Shown piece by piece: positions 17,852 through 25,059 of a stretch of DNA of 64,000 bases. The stretch is from NCBI GenBank assembly GCA_038230255.1, contig JBBRNP010000007.1:1-64000 (forward strand), given 5' to 3'. Both the position numbers and the translations under genes were made by a program. The notes under the pieces were generated by a model, which was not told the origin of the DNA, made no database searches, and worked only from the letters and a program-made list of their open reading frames with translations. Within the stretch, counting starts at the first letter, position 1, and the number at the start of each line of letters is the position of its first letter. This DNA is from AV40 sp038230255 (GTDB lineage Bacteria; Verrucomicrobiota; Verrucomicrobiia; Chthoniobacterales; UBA10450).

Positions 17852-18397
17852 ATGAACAAATTATTACTCATCACCACCGCGGCCATGGCTGCGATTGGCG
17901 CAAGCATGTTCGCTGCCGAGAACCCAATGGTGGGTGGCGCGCCGATGTATGCGAACAAGAACATCATCCAGAACGCGGTGAAATCGAAAGATCACACTAC
18001 GCTCGTGGCCGCGGTCAAAGCCGCTGGCCTCGTGACAACGTTGGAAGGCAAAGGGCCCTTCACTGTTTTCGCGCCCACGAACGAAGCGTTCGAAAAGTTG
18101 CCGGCTGGAACAGTCGACACGCTTTTGAAACCGGAGAACAAGGAAAAGCTCGCCAGCATTCTGACTTACCATGTCGTCCCTGGAAAAATGACGGCTGCGA
18201 AGTTGAGTCAGGAAATCAAAGCCGGCGGCGGTTCAGCCAAACTCAAAACGGTGAACGGCGAAACGCTTACCGCCAAAATGTCAGGCGATTCGATTGAACT
18301 CGTCGACTCCAAGGGTGGCACGTCCAAAGTGACCATCGGCGACGTGATGCAATCCAACGGAGTCATCCACGTGATCGACACCGTCGTCATGCCGTAA
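17852..18397 (+). CDS. Secreted fasciclin (FAS1) domain protein
   Basis: The protein has 181 residues. The ATG at 17852 opens a signal peptide (MNKLLLITTAAMAAIGASMFAAE); the frame is open 55 codons further up but that part is not family-like. A single FAS1 domain fills the mature protein: NAVKSKDHTTLVAAVKAAG, then the H1 box GPFTVFAPTNEAFEKLP, then LTYHVVPGK, and the H2 box NGVIHVIDTVVMP. FAS1 domains mediate adhesion or extracellular binding. An AAGATCGACAT word lies 46 bases upstream of the start (17796) and another directly follows the stop (18401). It is followed by msrB and an ECF sigma/anti-sigma pair on the same strand. Confidence 0.92.
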   Translation: MNKLLLITTAAMAAIGASMFAAENPMVGGAPMYANKNIIQNAVKSKDHTTLVAAVKAAGLVTTLEGKGPFTVFAPTNEAFEKLPAGTVDTLLKPENKEKLASILTYHVVPGKMTAAKLSQEIKAGGGSAKLKTVNGETLTAKMSGDSIELVDSKGGTSKVTIGDVMQSNGVIHVIDTVVMP

Positions 18398-18481
18398 CGC
18401 AAGATCGACAATCAACTGCGCGGGCGGTGAGAAATCGCCGCCCGCATTCCCTCCGGAAACACTTTTTTGAAATCCCTTCAC

Positions 18482-19030
18482 ATGAAACTGAACTCCGCCA
18501 TTCTCCTCGCCGTCTTAACTGCAGCCGCCCTCGGCATTGTTGCTTTCCGCGCCCACGGCGGTAAACCCATGGCCCAGCCCGTAACGAACGAGAAGATTGA
18601 ACCGGTAATTCCGACGGCGGCTGATCTGGCGCCAATCGGAAAGCTCGAGAAATCGGACGCGGAATGGAAAGCGCAGCTCACGCCCGAGCAATACGCTGTT
18701 CTGCGCCATCAACACACGGAACGCGCCGGCACGAGCAATCTCCTGAGCGAGCATCGCCACGGCATTTTTCGATGCGTCGCTTGTGACGCGCCATTGTTTG
18801 CGAGCGATAGCAAGTTTGAATCAGGCACGGGCTGGCCGAGTTTCACCAAGCCATTCGTGCCTGCGAACATCGTTATTGCCGAGGACAACACTCTCTTCAT
18901 GAAACGGGACGAGGTGCATTGCGCGCGCTGCGGCAGTCACCTTGGACATGTATTTGATGACGGCCCCGCGCCCACCGGCCAGCGATATTGTTTGAACGGT
19001 ATTACTTTGAAGTTCGAGCCCCGGCCGTAG
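18482..19030 (+). CDS. msrB: Peptide-methionine (R)-S-oxide reductase MsrB, exported form
   Basis: MsrB reduces methionine-R-sulfoxide in oxidised proteins. The 182-residue form starts at an ATG (18482); a TTG five codons upstream is also possible. An N-terminal hydrophobic segment (ILLAVLTAAALGIVAF) indicates export or membrane anchoring, so it repairs extracytoplasmic proteins. The catalytic domain has the zinc site CVAC and CARCGSHLGHV, the substrate motif GTGWPSF and the catalytic cysteine in RYCLNG. It lies between fasciclin and the sigma factor gene, in a cluster that looks dedicated to envelope or oxidative stress. Confidence 0.93.
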   Translation: MKLNSAILLAVLTAAALGIVAFRAHGGKPMAQPVTNEKIEPVIPTAADLAPIGKLEKSDAEWKAQLTPEQYAVLRHQHTERAGTSNLLSEHRHGIFRCVACDAPLFASDSKFESGTGWPSFTKPFVPANIVIAEDNTLFMKRDEVHCARCGSHLGHVFDDGPAPTGQRYCLNGITLKFEPRP

Positions 19031-19086
19031 CTCAACAAAGTTGCAGCGTGGTCGTCGGCGGAGAAAGTGGCCGTTCGCATTTCGGC

Positions 19087-19677
19087 ATGCAGAACCAGAC
19101 CGCACAACAAACACAAGATCGACAATTGATCGCGAGAATCGAACAAGGCGATCAAGCAGCGTTCAGCGCCCTTTACGACCGGCTGAGTGGGCCGCTCTAT
19201 TCGTTAGCCATCAAGATGCTTGGTGATGCCGCCGAAGCCGAGGACACGCTCCAGGAAGTTTGCCTCCAGGTTTGGCGACGCGCCGGCAGCTATGATCCGT
19301 CGCAAAGCAGTGTTTTCAGTTGGGCCGTTCTTATTACTCGGGGCAAAGTGATCGATCGACTCCGCGCGCGCGGCCGGCGCTTGCGTGTCGTAGCCGGCTC
19401 CACCGATGATGAGGAAAGTCCAATTGTTTCGAGCGACGCATCCACCGCTGAGAGTGCAGCGAATAACGTGAGTAGAAATGAGGAAGGAACGCGAGTCCGT
19501 TCGATCTTGCAGGCTTTGCCGGCCGAGCAACGCGAGGCAATAGAGATGGCTTTCTTTTCTGAACTCACTCATCACGACATCGCGCAGCGATTGAACCAGC
19601 CGCTCGGCACGATCAAGGCGCGCATTCGCCGCGGACTTTTGCGCTTGCGCGATGGATTGGGGAGGTCTGCGACATGA
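19087..19677 (+). CDS. ECF-type RNA polymerase sigma factor (SigK-like)
   Basis: The 196-residue protein from the ATG at 19087 has sigma region 2 (FSALYDRLSGPLYSLAIKML, DTLQEVCLQVWRRAGSYDPS, FSWAVLITRGKVIDRLRARG) and region 4 (ILQALPAEQREAIEMAFFSE, THHDIAQRLNQPLGTIKARI), with no regions 1 or 3, as in ECF factors. The frame is open to 18988, inside msrB, but the upstream part is not sigma-like. Its stop overlaps the start of the anti-sigma gene (ATGA). An AAGATCGACA word encodes D-R-Q near the N-terminus. Pairing with an RskA-type protein makes it a SigK-group factor, probably held inactive until an envelope signal. Confidence 0.92.
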   Translation: MQNQTAQQTQDRQLIARIEQGDQAAFSALYDRLSGPLYSLAIKMLGDAAEAEDTLQEVCLQVWRRAGSYDPSQSSVFSWAVLITRGKVIDRLRARGRRLRVVAGSTDDEESPIVSSDASTAESAANNVSRNEEGTRVRSILQALPAEQREAIEMAFFSELTHHDIAQRLNQPLGTIKARIRRGLLRLRDGLGRSAT

Positions 19678-20384
19678 TCCCGGAAGATCGACAAGATCTT
19701 GCCGCGCTTTACGTGCTCGGCTCGCTCGACGCGAATGAGACGGCGGAGTTCGAGTCGGCAATGCGCAACGATTCCGAACTGGCCGCATTGGTGAGTGATT
19801 TGCGCGACAGCGCGGGCGCATTGGCATTGGCCGCGCCGAGTCGTCAACCCTCGGCGGAGTTAAAGCAGCGTATCCTGCGCGAGATCGCAGTCGAGAAAAC
19901 CGGCGGCACCGGCTCGTCCGCAAGATCGACATCGTGGTTGCCGTGGGCGATCGCGGCGATGCTGATGATCTTCGCCGGGTACATGGTTTACGATCGCGCG
20001 CAGCTTCGTCGCGAGCTCGAGCAGGCGCGGAACGCGGATCCGTTTGCCAGCGCGAAATTTGTCGCGCTCGCGCCCGCGAATGGCGCGCCGGCCGAGGCCA
20101 AGGCCGTGGTCGCATGGGAGGCCAATCGCCAGAGCGGCGTCATTCGCGTAAGCGGAATGCCCACCGCCGGCGCCGGAAAAGATTATCAACTCTGGGCCAT
20201 CGATGCCGATCACAAGGACCCGGTCAGCGCCGGACTTGTTCATGTCGATCAAAGCGGCGTCGCGCAAGTGCGATTCAAACCGGTTGACGTCACGAACCGC
20301 GTTAAGGCGTTCGCAATTACTTTGGAGCGCGAAGGCGGCGTGCCGAAAGCCGAAGGCCCGATTTTGCTCGTCGGCAACGGTTGA
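19674..20384 (+). CDS. RskA-type anti-sigma factor
   Basis: The protein has 236 residues: a cytoplasmic N-terminal helical sigma-binding part (DLAALYVLGSLDANETAEFE), one membrane helix near residues 90-107 (LPWAIAAMLMIFAGYMVY) and a periplasmic C-terminal domain (KDYQLWAIDADHKDPVSAGL, AFAITLEREGGVPKAEGPI) typical of anti-sigma-K factors. It would sequester the upstream ECF sigma factor at the membrane and release it on regulated proteolysis. The start overlaps the sigma gene stop by four bases. Two AAGATCGACA words lie in it (19684 at codons 4-7, and 19922). Confidence 0.92.
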   Translation: MIPEDRQDLAALYVLGSLDANETAEFESAMRNDSELAALVSDLRDSAGALALAAPSRQPSAELKQRILREIAVEKTGGTGSSARSTSWLPWAIAAMLMIFAGYMVYDRAQLRRELEQARNADPFASAKFVALAPANGAPAEAKAVVAWEANRQSGVIRVSGMPTAGAGKDYQLWAIDADHKDPVSAGLVHVDQSGVAQVRFKPVDVTNRVKAFAITLEREGGVPKAEGPILLVGNG

Positions 20385-20460
20385 TTGCCGGCGGTTGTAT
20401 CTGGCGCTTGCATGGCGCGTAGCGTTTCGTTCGGGGCGGAGTAATCACGGAGCAGCCCAG

Positions 20461-20844
20461 TTGCGCCTTTCACACTTCAACGGGACTTTGCGGTTCATAG
20501 GGAATTTTCTGCCGCTCATCTTCATTGTGGCCGCCTCGGCATTTGCTCAAAACGTTAAACATCCATTCAGGTTCGAAGACATGATGGCGCTGAAGCGCGT
20601 CGGCGCGCCCGTGCCTTCGCCGGACGGAAAATGGGTCGTGTTCGCGGCGGAAGATGTCGATCTCGAGGCGAACACGAGGATTTCCCATTTGTGGATTGTG
20701 CCGGCGACCGGCGGCGAATCGAAGCGGTTCAACGAAACGAAGATGTTGTATTTCCCGGACGAAGGTCACTGGGTATTGAAGCCGCAGAACTCGCGGCTCT
20801 AGTACAAGACGGTGAACGATTTGGTCGATCAGTGGTGCAGGTAG
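20461..20844 (+). pseudogene. S9-family prolyl oligopeptidase-like gene, internally deleted with nonsense codon
   Basis: The frame from a TTG at 20461 has a signal peptide (GNFLPLIFIVAASAFAQ) and the N-terminal beta-propeller opening of S9 peptidases (RVGAPVPSPDGKWVVFAAED, LWIVPATGGESKRFN). It then jumps directly to the C-terminal end of such proteins (MLYFPDEGHWVLKPQNSRL). The next codon is TAG where Trp (TGG) is expected, and the same frame continues YKTVNDLVDQWCR to a second TAG. S9 enzymes are about 650 residues. Some 500 codons, including the catalytic Ser and Asp, are missing. The ancestral enzyme cleaved peptides in the periplasm. Confidence 0.87.
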
Positions 20845-20914
20845 GGGCGGTTCACCGAACCGCCCGCAACGCCAGGCCGGCTCGGAGCGATTGGGTCAAT
20901 CGCCCCTCCCTACG
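20842..20914 (+). repeat. Hairpin-forming intergenic repeat (copy 1 of 2)
   Basis: It contains two perfect hairpins: GGGCGGTTC-ACC-GAACCGCCC (20845-20865) and GCGATTG-GGT-CAATCGC (20887-20903), joined by CCGGCTCGGA. A second copy lies at 23130-23201. In both copies the repeat begins at the TAG stop codon of the plus-strand gene before it. A role as terminator or mRNA-end element is likely. Confidence 0.75.
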
Positions 20915-20955
20915 CGCTGCGGCACTGCCTCGCGCGAATAGTAATTGTCGATCCT

Positions 20956-21423
20956 ATGGACGCGCTCGCGACTTATTTAAACGATCATCTCGCGGGTTCG
21001 GTCGCAGCCATCGAGTTGCTCGACGATCTGATCAAAGATCAAACCGGCCAGCGATTGGAAAAATTCCTGGTCGATCTTCGCGATGATATCGTTGCCGACC
21101 AGAAGGTGTTGCGCGATTTGATCGGAAAACTTGATGCGCAAGAAAGCGCGGTGCGAAAAGCCGGCGCCTGGATTGCCGAGAAATTCAGCCAGATTAAGTT
21201 CAACGCCGCCGGAGATTTGGGATTGTTGCAAGCGCTCGAGGCGCTCGCTCTCGGAATCAAAGGCAAGGAACTTTTGTGGCGCGCATTAATGACGGTGGAA
21301 GCAAACCGTCCGCAATTGCAGGGAATTGGTCTCACCCAACTCGAGTTACGCGCGCAGGAACAATTCGCGCGGGTCGAAGAGGAGAGATTGCATCTGGCCC
21401 GCGAGACGTTCAGCGAAGGCTGA
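20956..21423 (+). CDS. Conserved all-helical protein, possibly ferritin-like bundle
   Basis: I do not recognise a named family. The 155 residues are predicted almost wholly helical (LNDHLAGSVAAIELLDDLIKD, FLVDLRDDIVADQKVLRDLI, ALEALALGIKGKELLWRALM, LELRAQEQFARVEEERLHLA), with His, Glu and Asp on several helices. The arrangement of four long helices recalls ferritin-like or DUF892-type bundles, but the ExxH pairs of a di-iron centre are not clear. It is cytoplasmic, with no signal peptide. A GATCGACA core lies 3 bases before the start (20946). It converges with the helicase gene, 5 bases apart. Confidence 0.6.
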   Translation: MDALATYLNDHLAGSVAAIELLDDLIKDQTGQRLEKFLVDLRDDIVADQKVLRDLIGKLDAQESAVRKAGAWIAEKFSQIKFNAAGDLGLLQALEALALGIKGKELLWRALMTVEANRPQLQGIGLTQLELRAQEQFARVEEERLHLARETFSEG

Positions 21424-21428
21424 TCGAA

Positions 21429-22646
21429 TCAACGCCGTCTTCGTCCGTAGGAATAACCGCGATGCGATCGGCCGCCGCCGATGGCGCGTCTGCCGCCGCT
21501 GGCCGATTCGGGCTCGAAAAGCACAGTGTAGAGATACGGAAAATTATCGAGCTTTAGCCGGGGTATTTTTCGTCCGATAAAACGTTCGATCGCCTGGAGC
21601 GCCGCAACTTCTTCGCCGTTCATGAGCGTGAATGCGTCGCCCACGTTTTGGGCCCGCCCAGTCCGGCCGATGCGATGGACGTAATCTTCGGCGTGCTCGG
21701 GCACATCGTAATTGATGACGTGACTGACCCCGGCGATATCGAGGCCGCGCGCGGCGATGTCGGTCGCGACCATCACTTCATATTTACCGCTCTTAAAGCC
21801 TTCCAGCGCTTCGATGCGTTCGCGCTGCGTCCGATTGGAATGCAAAACCGCCACGGAATGGTTTCCCTGTTTCAATTTGTGCGCGATCCGATCGGCCCCG
21901 TGTTTCGTTCGCGAAAAAATTAGTGCGCTATCGAAGTTTGTCCGTTCGAGCAGTGCCATGAGCAAATCGAATTTTTGTTCGGCGGCGACGGGATAAACCG
22001 CGTGTGTGACCGTTTCAGCGGGCGAACGGCGCACGCCGATTTCAACCAGCTCGGGATCGCGCAAGACCCAGGCGGCGAGACGCTCGATCTCCGGCGGCAG
22101 TGTTGCCGAGAACAGGAGTGTTTGGCGATCGGTCGAAATTTTTTCCACGATCCGGCGGACATCGGGGAGAAATCCCATGTCGAGCATGCGATCGACTTCA
22201 TCGAGCACGAGAATGCTGACCTGGCGCAAATCCATCGTCCGTTGCTCGAGCAGGTCGAGCAGCCGGCCGGGCGTAGCGGCGAGAACATCGATGCCGCGTT
22301 TGATCTCTTCGCGCTGTTTTCCGTAACCGACTCCGCCGTGAACGACGGCGGCGCGCAAATTGGTGAAACGGCCGTAATCGCGAAAAGCGGTTTCGACTTG
22401 CGCGGCCAGTTCGCGCGTTGGTTCGAGCACGAGGCATCGGAACGCGCCATGTTTCGCGAGAAGGGTGAGAATTGGCAGCGCGAACGCAGCCGTTTTGCCG
22501 GTGCCGGTCTGGGCGGTGCCGATTAAGTCTTTGCCGGCGAGAATGATCGGGAAGGCGCGGAGCTGGATCGGCGTCGGCTCGGTAAATCCCATCGCCTGCG
22601 TGCCGCGCACGACTTCCGTCGAAAGTTCGAAATTATTGAATGACAC
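21429..22646 (-). CDS. DEAD-box ATP-dependent RNA helicase, RhlE-like
   Basis: A 405-residue RNA helicase with all core motifs: Q motif (GFTEPTPIQLRA), Walker A AQTGTGKT (45-52), PTREL (77-81), motif II DEVD (149-152, replacing the usual DEAD), SAT (180-182), then ARGLD and HRIGRTGRA (325-332). The C-terminus is a short Gly/Arg/Ser/Tyr-rich basic tail (residues about 380-405), expected to bind RNA non-specifically. It would remodel ribosomal or messenger RNA. It is divergent from the phosphoesterase gene with 48 bases between starts. Confidence 0.93.
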   Translation of the reverse strand: MSFNNFELSTEVVRGTQAMGFTEPTPIQLRAFPIILAGKDLIGTAQTGTGKTAAFALPILTLLAKHGAFRCLVLEPTRELAAQVETAFRDYGRFTNLRAAVVHGGVGYGKQREEIKRGIDVLAATPGRLLDLLEQRTMDLRQVSILVLDEVDRMLDMGFLPDVRRIVEKISTDRQTLLFSATLPPEIERLAAWVLRDPELVEIGVRRSPAETVTHAVYPVAAEQKFDLLMALLERTNFDSALIFSRTKHGADRIAHKLKQGNHSVAVLHSNRTQRERIEALEGFKSGKYEVMVATDIAARGLDIAGVSHVINYDVPEHAEDYVHRIGRTGRAQNVGDAFTLMNGEEVAALQAIERFIGRKIPRLKLDNFPYLYTVLFEPESASGGRRAIGGGRSHRGYSYGRRRR

Positions 22647-22694
22647 GGTTTGAAATTACGACCGACAAGGGTTGAAGCAACGAGACAAATAAGG

Positions 22695-23132
22695 ATGTCG
22701 ATCTTTGTTTTGGCGGATACTCATAACAAGCTGCCGCAGAAAATTATCGATCTTGCCCGCGGGGCGGACGAGATCTGGCATTTGGGCGACGTATGCGAGC
22801 CGATGATCCTGGATGAGCTGCGTGCAGCCGGGCCGCCCGTCACGGTTGTGCGCGGAAACTGCGACGGTAATTCCGAGTGGCCGCTGGTTGTCGATCTTGA
22901 ACGAGAGGGATTGAGATTTCGACTGGAACATATTCCGCCGGATGTTCCACCCGACGATGTCGATGTTGTTTTGCATGGTCATACTCACGTGCCGCGAAAT
23001 GAAAGGCGTGGCACAGTTCTGTTTCTAAATCCGGGTTGCGTCACCCGGCCAAACCAAGGCTCGCCAGCAAGCGTGGCGTGGCTCGAAATTGTCGACGGGA
23101 AAATAAACTGGCGATTGGTGCCGCTGCGATAG
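22695..23132 (+). CDS. YfcE/MJ0936-type metallophosphoesterase
   Basis: A 145-residue calcineurin-like phosphoesterase. The metal-binding motifs are ADTHNK (D-x-H), HLGDVCEP (G-D-x), RGNCDG (G-N-x-D) and LHGHTHVPRNE (G-H-T-H). Small proteins of this group hydrolyse phosphodiesters; the natural substrate is uncertain. The ATG at 22695 is chosen because the conserved MSIFVLADTHN begins there. This start codon is itself part of the AAGATCGACAT word on the opposite strand (22695-22705), and a second copy is at 22889. Its TAG stop opens the second copy of the hairpin repeat. Confidence 0.88.
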   Translation: MSIFVLADTHNKLPQKIIDLARGADEIWHLGDVCEPMILDELRAAGPPVTVVRGNCDGNSEWPLVVDLEREGLRFRLEHIPPDVPPDDVDVVLHGHTHVPRNERRGTVLFLNPGCVTRPNQGSPASVAWLEIVDGKINWRLVPLR

Positions 23133-23201
23133 GAACCTTTCATCGAACCGCCCGCAACGCCCGTCCGGCTCGGACCGATTGAGGTCAATCGCCCCTACCT
23201 T
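23130..23201 (+). repeat. Hairpin-forming intergenic repeat (copy 2 of 2)
   Basis: It shares with copy 1 the blocks GAACCGCCCGCAACGCC, CCGGCTCGGA and GGTCAATCGCCCCT. The second hairpin (CGATTG-AGGT-CAATCG) is intact. The first is decayed: CTTTCATC replaces the left arm. It begins at the TAG stop of the phosphoesterase gene and ends against the rplQ stop, so it separates two convergent genes. Confidence 0.72.
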
Positions 23202-23718
23202 ATTTCTTCCCGAACCAACGCCGCTTTTTCTTCGGCTCTTCTGCGGCAGGTGATTCTTTCGCCTTCGGCTCTTCGTGTTTCGTTTCCTTTTGCTTCGGTT
23301 CGGCTTTCGGCTCTTTCTTTTGCGCCTTCTTGTCTTCAGCCGGTTGTTCTTCCACCACGACGGCTGCGTCGACCCATTCGATGAATGCCATCGAAGCGGA
23401 ATCGCTCTTGCGCTGGCCGAGTCGCACGATGCGGGTGTAACCGCCATTGCGTTCGGTCGAGCGGGGGGCGATTTCGTCGAACAATTTCTTAACGGCGTCC
23501 TTGTGGCGCAACGCCGAAAAAGCCGTTCGTCGCGCATGAAGCGAACCGTTCTTGCCCAGCGTGACCATTTTTTCGGCCAGCGGTCGCACCGCTTTCGCTT
23601 TGGCCAATGTGGTTTTGATGCGCTGATGCTCGATCAAACTGCAAACCTGATTGGCAAGCAGCGCTTTGCGATGCTCGGCTTTGCGGCCGAGCTTCACCGT
23701 CTTTTTCTGATGTCTCAT
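23200..23718 (-). CDS. rplQ: 50S ribosomal protein L17 with charged C-terminal extension
   Basis: Residues 1 to about 118 are a complete L17 (LGRKAEHRKALLANQVCSLI, RPLAEKMVTLG, GGYTRIVRLGQRKSDSA, AFIEWV). Residues 119-172 are an extension rich in Lys, Glu, Pro and Ala (KKEPKAEPKQKETK and the like) ending KKKRRWFGKK. Bacterial L17 is usually 115-130 residues, so the tail is an addition likely to lie on the ribosome surface. It is directly downstream of rpoA (18 bases), the usual order. Confidence 0.96.
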   Translation of the reverse strand: MRHQKKTVKLGRKAEHRKALLANQVCSLIEHQRIKTTLAKAKAVRPLAEKMVTLGKNGSLHARRTAFSALRHKDAVKKLFDEIAPRSTERNGGYTRIVRLGQRKSDSASMAFIEWVDAAVVVEEQPAEDKKAQKKEPKAEPKQKETKHEEPKAKESPAAEEPKKKRRWFGKK

Positions 23719-23736
23719 CGGTCTGCCTGGATCTGT

Positions 23737-24792
23737 TTACTTCCGTTCGATGGGGGCAGCAGCGACAGCGCCATTTCCGCTCGCGCCGTCAGGCCCGCCG
23801 GCAACAGGTTCCACCAAGCCGATCTCGAATTTCATACCGAGACTCAGGCCAAGCTGCTGGAGTTTATCTTTGATCTCGTTGAGCGATTTCTTGCCGAAGT
23901 TGCGATACTTGAGCATTTCGCTTTCGGTCTTTTGCGCGAGCTGACCAACGGTGGTGATGTTGGCGTTGTTCAAGCAGTTGGCCGCGCGGACGCTGAGCTC
24001 AATTTCGTTGACGCTCATGTTGAGCAGCTTCTTCAACTTCATATTCTCTTCGCTCACGCCGGCCGGGGTCTCGTCGAATTCGATCACTTCTTCGTTGAAG
24101 TTGACGAAAACATCGAGGTGATGGCGCAGAATCGCCGAAGCCTGGAGCAGCGCGTCGTCCGGCGTCAACCGGCCGTCGGTCCAAACTTCCAAAATGAGCT
24201 TGTCGTAATCGGTGCGTTGCCCGACACGGGTGTTCTCGACCGCGTACTTCACGCGGGTGACCGGTGAGAAAATCGAATCGATCGGAATGAGGCCGATCGG
24301 TTGATCAGAGCGTTTATTTTCTTCGCCGGTGGCGAATCCGCGGCCGACGCGGACTTCCAGTTCGGCGTCAAATTTGTGTTTCTTGTCGAGGGTGCAAATC
24401 ACCAGTTTCGGATTGAGCACCTCGTAGCCGGCTACTTCCTGAATGTCGCCGGCGGTGATTTCGCCTTCTTTGTTCACCGTCAGCGAAAGTTTTTTCGGCT
24501 CGTGATCTTCGGCCTTGAATTTCACTCTCTTGAGGTTGAGCACGATGTCGGTCACGTCCTCGACCACGCCCGGGAGCGTGGCGAACTCATGTTGCGCGCC
24601 CGTGATCTTTACCGCGGTAATAGCAGCGCCTTCGAGCGACGAAAGCAGTACGCGCCGGAGCGAATTTCCAACGGTGTGCCCATAGCCGGCTTCAAACGGC
24701 TCGGCGGTAAACTGGGCGTAAGTGTCTGTGGCTGTGCTCTCGTCTTTCGAGAGAGTCTTTGGCATTTCAAAACGACCGTAACGAACTGGCAT
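23737..24792 (-). CDS. rpoA: DNA-directed RNA polymerase alpha subunit
   Basis: The 351-residue alpha subunit has the N-terminal dimerisation/assembly domain (TVGNSLRRVLLSSLEGAAIT) and the C-terminal domain (ELSVRAANCLNNANITTVGQ, KSLNEIKDKLQQLGLSLGM), joined by a linker near 245-265. It nucleates RNA polymerase assembly and contacts UP elements and activators. rplQ follows. The genes usually found upstream (rpsM, rpsK, rpsD) are absent: 267 bases of AT-rich DNA and then a divergent glycosyltransferase gene lie there. rpoA-rplQ therefore probably has its own promoter. Confidence 0.98.
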   Translation of the reverse strand: MPVRYGRFEMPKTLSKDESTATDTYAQFTAEPFEAGYGHTVGNSLRRVLLSSLEGAAITAVKITGAQHEFATLPGVVEDVTDIVLNLKRVKFKAEDHEPKKLSLTVNKEGEITAGDIQEVAGYEVLNPKLVICTLDKKHKFDAELEVRVGRGFATGEENKRSDQPIGLIPIDSIFSPVTRVKYAVENTRVGQRTDYDKLILEVWTDGRLTPDDALLQASAILRHHLDVFVNFNEEVIEFDETPAGVSEENMKLKKLLNMSVNEIELSVRAANCLNNANITTVGQLAQKTESEMLKYRNFGKKSLNEIKDKLQQLGLSLGMKFEIGLVEPVAGGPDGASGNGAVAAAPIERK

Positions 24793-25059
24793 ATTTTAAT
24801 AATTAACGATTTATCGAGTGGATGATTTAACGAATGCACAAAGCAAATCGTCAGATCGCTAAATCTTTAAATCGCTAAATTCCTTTCAGAAGCCGGGTTT
24901 CCCCTGGCGAGTGTGGTTTCACGTCCAGCGACGGAGACCCAGGGACCAACGGCGTAATTACAAAACTCGCTGCGAGCGTGGAATAAACAACGAACCGCAG
25001 ATTTTGCAAGCGCCCATTTTGCTAGGATTATCGCCATATTTCCGCTGAGGTTCACTTAA
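24793..25059. promoter_or_regulatory. Divergent intergenic region upstream of rpoA, AT-rich with short direct repeats
   Basis: No gene is supported here. The rpoA-proximal part (24793-24885) is strongly AT-rich. It has repeated words: ATCGCTAAAT occurs twice at about 24856 and 24872, with related ATTAACGATTTATCG and ATTTAACGAATG nearby. It is the only space for an rpoA promoter and, on the other side, for the glycosyltransferase cluster. I could not fix -10 or -35 boxes with confidence. Confidence 0.45.
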
